Assembly (NCBI GenBank): GCA_039182515.1
Contig: JBCDCE010000095.1
Span: 1-6,192, forward strand
From: JBCDCE01 sp039182515
GTDB taxonomy: Bacteria > Pseudomonadota > Alphaproteobacteria > Rhodobacterales > Rhodobacteraceae
Reading direction: 5' to 3'
Length of the DNA: 6,192 bases
The notes under the pieces were generated by a model. The model was given only the letters and a program-made list of their open reading frames with translations. It was not told the DNA's origin and ran no database searches. Of the stretch, positions 1 through 4,150 are shown one piece after another (the stretch's first letter is position 1; each line of letters opens with the position of its first letter). The position numbers and the translations under genes were made by a program.

Positions 1-837
1 CTTTTGATGATTAAGGGTGAGTATCAGGACACGCCAGAGCCCCCCTTTACCCTCGGAATGGAGGTTGCGGGCACTGTCGAGAGCGTCGGAACAGATGTCA
101 AAAGCCCGCCTGTTGGATCCCGAGTGGCGGTGTTCGGTGGCAGCGGCGGCTTGGCCGAGTATGGCGTGTTTCCCGCGGATCGGTGCGTTCTACTGCCAGA
201 TGACATGCCATTTACAGACGCGGCGGCCTTTCTCGTCGCTTATGGCACCAGTCATATGGCTCTGGATTACAAAGCGCAGTTACAGCCCGCCGAAACCCTG
301 CTCGTGCTTGGCGCAGCCGGAGGTGTTGGGCTCACAGCCGTGGAAATCGGCAAAGTGATGGGGGCACAGGTGATCGCTTGCGCGCGAGGCCTCGAAAAGC
401 TCGAGGTCGCGCAAAAAGCCGGCGCGGATCACCTGATCGATGCCAAATCAGAGGACATCCGCGAGGTCTGCAAAGCACTTGGGGGCGTCGACGTCGTCTA
501 TGACCCCGTGGGCGGCGAGCAATTCACCAGTGCATTCCGAGCCTGCAAACCCGAAGCGCGCTTTCTCACCATCGGCTTTGCCAGCGGCGAGGTGCCAAAA
601 GTGCCCGCCAACCATCTGCTCGTAAAGAACATTTCGCTGATCGGGTTCTACTGGGGTGGCTATTTGAAATTCAAACCCACAGCACTCACAGACAGCCTGT
701 CAAAGCTCTTTGAGATGTATGCCGCCGGCGACATCAAGCCTCACGTCAGCGATACCTTCCCACTGGATCAAGCGGCAGAGGGCCTTGAGCTTTTGCGCAG
801 CCGCAGATCCACTGGAAAAGTTGTCATCACGATGTGA
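1..837 (+). CDS. NADPH:quinone oxidoreductase, zinc-free MDR family (5' partial)
   Basis: Medium-chain dehydrogenase/reductase of the quinone-oxidoreductase type, a cytosolic enzyme expected to reduce quinones or other activated carbonyl/enone substrates with NAD(P)H. The frame is open to the left edge, and the first readable residues (LLMIKGEYQ, then PFTLGMEVAGTV) match the family's N-terminal GroES-like domain after its first ~45-50 residues, so the true start lies outside the window. Numbering from codon 4-6: the Rossmann nucleotide-binding loop GAAGGVG is at residues 103-109, a conserved VVYDPVGG at 164-171, and the FYWGGY segment typical of this subfamily at 215-220. The structural-zinc cysteine cluster of alcohol dehydrogenases is absent, which supports the zinc-free QOR class. 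About 278 of an expected ~325 residues are present. It converges on the LysR gene, with stop codons overlapping. The physiological substrate cannot be read from the sequence. Confidence 0.9.
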   Translation, partial: LLMIKGEYQDTPEPPFTLGMEVAGTVESVGTDVKSPPVGSRVAVFGGSGGLAEYGVFPADRCVLLPDDMPFTDAAAFLVAYGTSHMALDYKAQLQPAETLLVLGAAGGVGLTAVEIGKVMGAQVIACARGLEKLEVAQKAGADHLIDAKSEDIREVCKALGGVDVVYDPVGGEQFTSAFRACKPEARFLTIGFASGEVPKVPANHLLVKNISLIGFYWGGYLKFKPTALTDSLSKLFEMYAAGDIKPHVSDTFPLDQAAEGLELLRSRRSTGKVVITM

Positions 838-1702
838 CAAGCATCGGAGGTTTCACCGGCGCAAACCCTTGACGCAACATACCGGCAAGATCTCCGATCA
901 GCCCTTCCTTGCGGCTGGACACCCCGTACATATTGATCTTTTGCACGCCGAGGTCCGGCAAAACGCCGCCAGTGTTCAACGCTTCCAAATGCGGCGGGAT
1001 ACTATCAGCCATCAAGGCGCCGACCGCCAGATCAGCGCTCACAAGCGCTTCCACAGCGCGATCATCTTCTGATTCGACGACCAACTCCCAGTCAATGCCA
1101 GCCTGATCGAGGCACCGCATCGCAATCGGCCTGAAGATGCAGAAGCTACAGAACGCCAGCCTCAAGGGGCGTTTCTTCCAAGCCTGCCCACCGGGCGCTC
1201 CGGTCCAGCGCAGCGGAACCTCAGCCAGAGTTTCCCCACCAGGGCGCAAATCCTCTTCCGTTGTCAGGATCAGATCCACCTCACCACGTTCCAAGGACTT
1301 GATCAATTTAATCGTGCTCGACGACACAAGCTGCATTTTCACGCGTGGATAGAGCGCATTGAACTGCTTCAAAACCTTCGGCACCACCGGATACACAATG
1401 TCATATGGCGCCCCGAGAGTGATCTCCCCTTCATAGACCTTGTCTGTCAGCCGTCCGACGGCCTCATCGTTCAGATCGACCAGCTTGCGCGCGTAGGTCA
1501 ACAGCAGATCCCCAGAGGCTGTGGGCTTCAGTGTTCGATTGGCCCTCTCAAACAGCTCTACGTCCAAAAGTTCTTCGAGCCGTTTGATCTGCATCGAAAC
1601 TGCGGATTGCGTGAGATTGAGCGCCGCAGCAGCCCGGGTCACCCCACCCTGCTCGGCAACAGTCACAAAAGATCGCAGCGTCGTCATGTCGAGATTTCTC
1701 AT
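827..1702 (-). CDS. LysR-family transcriptional regulator
   Basis: A 291-residue LysR-type DNA-binding regulator of normal family length. Residues 5-63 form the winged helix-turn-helix: the recognition region has the family pattern AAAALNLTQSAVSMQIKRLE (residues 24-43), followed by the LFERANRTLKPTASG wing (50-64). Residues ~93-280 form the periplasmic-binding-protein-like effector domain, starting at GEITLGAPYD. The ATG at 1700-1702 is chosen because AAGGAT lies about 8-9 nt upstream (1711-1716) and because the N-terminus MRNLDMTTLRSF fits relatives; Met6 is a possible alternative. The gene ends in two consecutive TGA codons (827-829 and 824-826) and overlaps the end of the quinone oxidoreductase gene by 11 bp. 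It is divergent from the DUF1127 gene, the usual arrangement of a LysR regulator and its target. The effector is unknown. Confidence 0.95.
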   Translation of the reverse strand: MRNLDMTTLRSFVTVAEQGGVTRAAAALNLTQSAVSMQIKRLEELLDVELFERANRTLKPTASGDLLLTYARKLVDLNDEAVGRLTDKVYEGEITLGAPYDIVYPVVPKVLKQFNALYPRVKMQLVSSSTIKLIKSLERGEVDLILTTEEDLRPGGETLAEVPLRWTGAPGGQAWKKRPLRLAFCSFCIFRPIAMRCLDQAGIDWELVVESEDDRAVEALVSADLAVGALMADSIPPHLEALNTGGVLPDLGVQKINMYGVSSRKEGLIGDLAGMLRQGFAPVKPPMLVTS

Positions 1703-1742
1703 TCATCACAATCCTTGATGGTATCGGTCACAAACATTCGTT

Positions 1743-1762
1743 TCACAAATCTAACTTCGTGA
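1743..1762. promoter_or_regulatory. Candidate LysR operator: TCAC-N12-GTGA dyad in a cluster of half-sites
   Basis: TCAC at 1743-1746 is mirrored by GTGA at 1759-1762. Further copies of the half-site lie nearby: TCACAA at 1706-1711 and TCACAAA at 1728-1734 and 1743-1749. TTCGTGAT at 1756-1763 is repeated in inverted form as ATCACGAA at 1803-1810. Clustered half-sites between a LysR gene and a divergent gene are typical of LysR-type control regions, but the exact T-N11-A core is not clear-cut. Binding by this regulator is inferred. Confidence 0.4.
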
Positions 1763-1776
1763 TCCAAATATATCAA
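1748..1776 (-). promoter_or_regulatory. Candidate sigma-70 promoter for the LysR gene
   Basis: Reading leftward, TTGATA (1776-1771) and TAGATT (1753-1748) are separated by exactly 17 bp. They match the housekeeping consensus at 5/6 and 4/6 positions. Transcription would begin near 1741, about 40 nt before the LysR start codon. The -10 and spacer overlap a TCAC-N12-GTGA dyad, which would suit autorepression. The call rests on matching by eye. Confidence 0.5.
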
Positions 1777-1827
1777 CATCAAATATGAAACCACGCAAAT
1801 GCATCACGAAATCGAAAGGAAGACACC

Positions 1828-2037
1828 ATGGCTACAAGATCAACATACCATTCCGTCACCGCCTCCTCTGACAGGCGTCGGTTTTCCCTTATGGATTTCC
1901 TGTCGCTGCACCGCCAACGCAGCGCCCTCGCCCGATTGGACGATCGTGCACTCGAAGACATTGGCGTGACCCGTGCGCAAGCGGAAAAAGAAGCCAAAAG
2001 CGGTTTCTGGGATGTGCCGGAGCATTGGCTCAAGTAA
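1828..2037 (+). CDS. DUF1127 small arginine-rich protein
   Basis: A 69-residue protein of the DUF1127 (YjiS-like) family. An arginine-rich stretch (residues 16-31) leads into the family core RSALARLDDRALEDIGVTRAQAE (31-53, split here as RSALARLDD and RALEDIGVTRAQAE), and the protein ends in the typical FWDVPEHW (60-67). It has no signal peptide or membrane helix, so it should be cytosolic. Small DUF1127 proteins in alphaproteobacteria have been linked to RNA binding (CcaF1 of Rhodobacter sphaeroides) and to stress, phosphate and carbon responses; the role of this copy is not known. AAAGGAAG at 1815-1822 is a strong ribosome binding site 5-7 nt before the ATG. I find no good sigma-70 promoter on this strand, which would fit activator dependence, perhaps on the divergent LysR regulator. 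A perfect hairpin 65 nt past the stop probably ends the transcript. Confidence 0.9.
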   Translation: MATRSTYHSVTASSDRRRFSLMDFLSLHRQRSALARLDDRALEDIGVTRAQAEKEAKSGFWDVPEHWLK

Positions 2038-2102
2038 TCGTAAAACTTGAATAAAAGCCCGCTGTTTCCCCAACGTCACCAAAAACAGTCCACAGTTTCC
2101 AA

Positions 2103-2128
2103 AAACCGGGTCCCCTGCGACCCGGTTT
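2103..2128 (+). terminator. Probable terminator of the DUF1127 transcript
   Basis: A perfect 10-bp stem (AAACCGGGTC at 2103-2112 pairing with GACCCGGTTT at 2119-2128) closes on the 6-nt loop CCCTGC. On the + strand the following T-run is short (TTT within the stem, then CCCTT), so it is weaker than a textbook intrinsic terminator. On the - strand it is followed by TTTTT, but no leftward gene lies immediately to the right. The + orientation is favoured by context. Confidence 0.65.
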
Positions 2129-2130
2129 CC

Positions 2131-2160
2131 CTTGAAATACGACCGCACCTTGCCGATATT
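2131..2160 (+). promoter_or_regulatory. Candidate heat-shock (RpoH-type) promoter for the BI-1 family gene
   Basis: CCCTTGAA (CTTGAA at 2131-2136) is followed after exactly 15 bp by GCCGATAT (2152-2159). The sigma-32 consensus is CTTGAA, N12-15, then CCCCATnT. The -35 core is perfect and the -10 matches at about 6 of 8 positions, with the same 15-bp spacing as the E. coli groE promoter. The same bases can be read as a sigma-70 promoter (TTGAAA at 2132-2137, 17 bp, GATATT at 2155-2160), so dual recognition is possible. Transcription would begin near 2166-2168, giving a ~46-nt leader. Confidence 0.5.
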
Positions 2161-2200
2161 TAGTGCAAAGCTCACGCATTGAGCTTGTGAGACACAAATT

Positions 2201-2207
2201 TCGGAGG
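2201..2207 (+). promoter_or_regulatory. Ribosome binding site that sets the BI-1 gene start
   Basis: TCGGAGG (2201-2207) lies 5 nt before the ATG at 2213 and only 2 nt before the in-frame TTG at 2210. The spacing selects the ATG at 2213 as the start. Confidence 0.75.
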
Positions 2208-2212
2208 CTTTG

Positions 2213-2932
2213 ATGGCTGAACTCAACACAATCCGGACGGCAACGGGAGCACGCGCCGCCCAGATTGATGAAGGATTACGTTCCCACATGAACAAGGTCT
2301 ACGGCACAATGTCCGTAGGCATGTTGCTCACGTTTGCGGCCGCGTGGGCCGTAGGTAACAACGCGGCTTTGATGAGCGTCCTGTTCACGGGCTTCACCCG
2401 GTACATTGTGATGTTCGCACCTTTGATCATGGTGTTCGCGTTCAGCGCAGCGATTGGACGCTTGTCTTCCGCAGCGGCACAGCTCTTCTTCTACGTGTTT
2501 GCCGTGGTGATGGGCGTGTCCATCAGCTACATCTTCGTGGTGTTCACCGACTTTTCGATCGCGCAAGTGTTCTTGATCACATCGATCGCATTCGCAGGGC
2601 TTTCCATGTGGGGCTACACAACCAAGAAAGACATTTCCGGCTGGGGTAGCTTCTTGATCATGGGCGTTATTGGCCTGATCGTTGCGTCCATAGTGAACAT
2701 CTTCCTGGGCTCGCCAGCGATTATGTTTGCCGTTTCTGTTCTGGGTGTTCTGATCTTTGCGGGTCTGACAGCCTATGACACGCAGCGTATCAAGAGCGAA
2801 TACGTGATGTTCGCGCAGCAAGGCGATACAGAGTGGCTTGGAAAGGCCGCCATCATGGGCGCGCTGAGCCTGTATATCAACTTCATCAACATGTTCATTA
2901 TGTTGCTGAGCTTGTTCGGAAGTCGCGAATAA
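2213..2932 (+). CDS. Bax inhibitor-1/YccA-family inner-membrane protein
   Basis: A 239-residue integral membrane protein of the BI-1 (TMBIM/YccA/YbhL) family. After a ~28-residue polar N-terminus there are seven hydrophobic segments near residues 30-48, 65-83, 89-111, 115-134, 146-166, 170-187 and 215-235. The family hallmark LTAYDTQRIK spans residues 185-194 in helix 6. Bacterial members include YetJ, a pH-sensitive Ca2+ leak channel, and YccA, which interacts with the FtsH protease; which of these this protein resembles functionally cannot be decided from sequence. In helix 7 the usual LYLDFIN motif reads LYINFIN (Asn223), replacing the acidic residue thought to pair with the helix-6 Asp (Asp189 here). 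The ATG at 2213 is preferred over the TTG at 2210 because of the GGAGG spacing. The gene appears monocistronic, with its own promoter and a strong terminator. RpoH-type promoter elements suggest envelope or heat-stress regulation. Confidence 0.93.
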   Translation: MAELNTIRTATGARAAQIDEGLRSHMNKVYGTMSVGMLLTFAAAWAVGNNAALMSVLFTGFTRYIVMFAPLIMVFAFSAAIGRLSSAAAQLFFYVFAVVMGVSISYIFVVFTDFSIAQVFLITSIAFAGLSMWGYTTKKDISGWGSFLIMGVIGLIVASIVNIFLGSPAIMFAVSVLGVLIFAGLTAYDTQRIKSEYVMFAQQGDTEWLGKAAIMGALSLYINFINMFIMLLSLFGSRE

Positions 2933-2953
2933 AACGAACGCAAACACAAATCC

Positions 2954-2983
2954 AAAAGGCCAGCTCTGACGCTGGCCTTTTTT
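2954..2983 (+). terminator. Strong intrinsic terminator of the BI-1 family gene
   Basis: A perfect 11-bp stem (AAAAGGCCAGC at 2954-2964 with GCTGGCCTTTT at 2971-2981), a 6-nt loop TCTGAC and a six-T run (2978-2983) lie 21 nt past the stop codon. The flanking A-run gives it some bidirectional potential. Confidence 0.92.
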
Positions 2984-3042
2984 ATTGCGCGGTTCCACCG
3001 CGAGACGCACCCGAAAGGGAGCGACGAGCATCCTGCGAAAAC

Positions 3043-3067
3043 AAAAAAAGCCGTGCAAAGCACGGCT
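3043..3067 (-). terminator. Intrinsic terminator of rpmG
   Basis: On the - strand, AGCCGTGC (3067-3060) pairs perfectly with GCACGGCT (3056-3049) around a 3-nt TTT loop. It is followed by a seven-T run (3049-3043). It lies about 23 nt beyond the rpmG stop codon and faces the BI-1 terminator. Confidence 0.92.
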
Positions 3068-3090
3068 CTCTTCCAGCGCAGTATCAAGCC

Positions 3091-3258
3091 TTACTTGATC
3101 TTGCCTTCCTTGTATTCGACATGCTTGCGCGCGACCGGGTCGTATTTCCGAACCGTCATCTTTTCGGTCATCGTCCGCGCATTCTTCTTCGTCACGTAGA
3201 AATGTCCCGTGCCAGCGGTCGAGTTCAGGCGAATTTTGATGGTGGTTGGCTTAGCCAT
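3091..3258 (-). CDS. rpmG: 50S ribosomal protein L33
   Basis: A 55-residue basic protein recognisable throughout as bacterial L33, a small component of the large ribosomal subunit near the tRNA exit site. It starts MAKPTTIKIRL and carries the conserved TGHFYVTKKNAR (residues 17-28) and MTVRKYDPVARKHVEYKE (34-51, the C-terminal strand). It lacks the CxxC zinc pairs of the C+ paralogue, so it is the zinc-independent C- form. The frame extends 13 codons further upstream, but the ATG at 3256-3258 is chosen because it gives the standard length and because AGGAG (3267-3271) sits 8 nt upstream. It has its own candidate promoter and a clear terminator, so it appears to be a single-gene unit. Confidence 0.97.
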   Translation of the reverse strand: MAKPTTIKIRLNSTAGTGHFYVTKKNARTMTEKMTVRKYDPVARKHVEYKEGKIK

Positions 3259-3322
3259 GCGTTTCGCTCCTGCACCGGGCCAGGTGTTTGTACCCAAACC
3301 CTAAGAATTCCATGAAGCCTGC

Positions 3323-3350
3323 CTTTTACCCAGGCCCAGTCTCGAGTCAA
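3323..3350 (-). promoter_or_regulatory. Candidate promoter for rpmG
   Basis: Reading leftward, TTGACT (3350-3345, 5/6 match) and TAAAAG (3328-3323, 4/6 match) are 16 bp apart, placing the transcript start near 3316 and leaving a ~57-nt leader. It lies entirely between the hydrolase stop codon and rpmG, consistent with independent expression of the ribosomal gene. Confidence 0.45.
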
Positions 3351-3358
3351 CCGAATTA

Positions 3359-3967
3359 TCAGTTCGAAGACACCCGCGTGGGCCTTTTGTAAAAGTGATG
3401 CACACCAATCGTGGCCACACGTGGATAAACTCTCGCCCAATTGGGTGAGACGGCCCGCGTGTGATAATGCGTGGCCCCTTTCGTCAGCGGCCGAGGGGCA
3501 CCCTCCACCATGAGATGCGCAATTTTTCCCACGCGCTCAAACGCGCGCGGCTCGTTTATAACTTCCTTGTGCCCATCACAGATATACGTGAACTGGCATT
3601 GGTATTTACGGCCCGCGCCCTGATGGACCACACCACAAACCGTATCAGGGAAGTCCGGATTGTCGACGCGGTTCAAGATCACCTCGGCTACCGCAAACTG
3701 TCCTTTGACGCTCTCACCCCGTGCTTCAAAATAAAGCGCTTCGGCAAGACACCTCCAATCGTTGCCCTTGGCCTCAACACTCTGCAAAGAAAGCCATTCC
3801 GCAGAATACGTGATTTCAATGTCGGGGCGCTTCAGCAATTTCCCCAAATGCTGGTCCGACGCAGCACTTAGAATGCGTTGTTCATCCACAATAAGCTCAT
3901 CCACCGTCGTCTCTGCAAACGCAGCCAAACTGCTCGCGACCAAGATCGCAAAACCCAAGCGAACCAT
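3359..3967 (-). CDS. SleB-family (Hydrolase_2) cell-wall hydrolase, secreted
   Basis: A 202-residue exported protein with a SleB-type peptidoglycan hydrolase domain. The start MVRLGFAILVASSLAAFAE reads as a cleavable signal peptide ending in AFA, so it should act in the periplasm. The catalytic domain begins near residue 70 with CLAEALYFEARGES (73-86). Glu81 is the likely catalytic acid by analogy with SleB, a lytic-transglycosylase-like enzyme of Bacillus spore cortex. The family pattern continues with GQFAVAEVILNRV (89-101), FPDTVCGVVHQ (106-116), CQFTYICDG (124-132), ATHYHT (165-170) and GVHHFYKR (188-195). Four cysteines (73, 111, 124, 130) lie in this domain and could form disulfides in the periplasm. 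Sixteen more in-frame codons exist upstream from a TTG, but the ATG at 3965-3967 puts the signal peptide at the N-terminus; its ribosome site (GGGGGTG) is poor. The natural role in a non-sporulating cell is probably wall remodelling. Confidence 0.88.
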   Translation of the reverse strand: MVRLGFAILVASSLAAFAETTVDELIVDEQRILSAASDQHLGKLLKRPDIEITYSAEWLSLQSVEAKGNDWRCLAEALYFEARGESVKGQFAVAEVILNRVDNPDFPDTVCGVVHQGAGRKYQCQFTYICDGHKEVINEPRAFERVGKIAHLMVEGAPRPLTKGATHYHTRAVSPNWARVYPRVATIGVHHFYKRPTRVSSN

Positions 3968-4039
3968 CAAGTACACCCCCAGACAACACCAACAAAGCCG
4001 TGTAAGTACAAGCAATCGCGAACAAATCCGCGAATTTAG

Positions 4040-4051
4040 ATCAAATTTGAT
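4040..4051. promoter_or_regulatory. Perfect 12-bp palindrome upstream of the hydrolase gene
   Basis: ATCAAATTTGAT reads identically on both strands and lies about 73 bp upstream of the hydrolase start codon, within its presumed promoter region. It may be a regulator binding site, but AT-rich palindromes of this length can arise by chance. It is not an FNR/FixK box, which has the half-sites in the opposite order (TTGAT-N4-ATCAA). Confidence 0.3.
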
Positions 4052-4109
4052 ACGTCATCGCACGCAAAAGGTCCAGCCCGGCCCCAGCGTCGGATCCCAG
4101 CATGGTTAA

Positions 4110-4131
4110 CGGAGCGCCTTTATGCGCTCCG
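4110..4131 (-). terminator. Probable terminator hairpin of the PPDK-like gene
   Basis: A perfect 8-bp stem (CGGAGCGC at 4110-4117 with GCGCTCCG at 4124-4131) closes on a 6-nt loop and begins about 20 nt past the stop codon. Downstream on the - strand only TTAACC follows, so it lacks a proper T-run. It could act weakly, or as a 3'-end stabilising structure. Confidence 0.5.
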
Positions 4132-4150
4132 CTCAAACAGGAAAATTTCT

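Noticed and set aside
1862..1868. CCTCCTC anti-Shine-Dalgarno-like motif, as in CcsR sRNA loops
   Set aside because: It lies inside codons 12-14 (Ala-Ser-Ser) of the DUF1127 gene, occurs once, and is not in a visible hairpin loop.
1840..2295. Open frame of ~151 codons on the - strand over the DUF1127 gene and its downstream gap
   Set aside because: It runs through a conserved small gene, a hairpin and a promoter, has no family resemblance and no convincing ribosome site.
2276..3058. Long open frame of ~260 codons on the - strand, antisense to the BI-1 gene
   Set aside because: Its translation is full of His, Cys, Glu and Arg with no domain pattern, and it crosses both the BI-1 gene and its terminator. 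The + strand gives a clear seven-helix family protein with a ribosome site.
3259..3297. Thirteen-codon N-terminal extension of L33
   Set aside because: L33 is normally ~55 residues starting MAKP, and AGGAG is correctly spaced before the ATG at 3256-3258.
3286..3299. Small hairpin GTTTG-TACC-CAAAC in the rpmG leader
   Set aside because: Only 5 bp with three weak A-T pairs. It is too unstable to call a regulatory structure.
3968..4015. Longer N-terminus for the hydrolase, starting at TTG (4013-4015)
   Set aside because: It would place 16 residues before a good signal peptide and has no clear ribosome site. The ATG at 3965-3967 gives a standard exported protein.
4040..4051. FNR/FixK-type anaerobox
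   Set aside because: The half-sites are in the wrong order: ATCAA-N2-TTGAT instead of TTGAT-N4-ATCAA.
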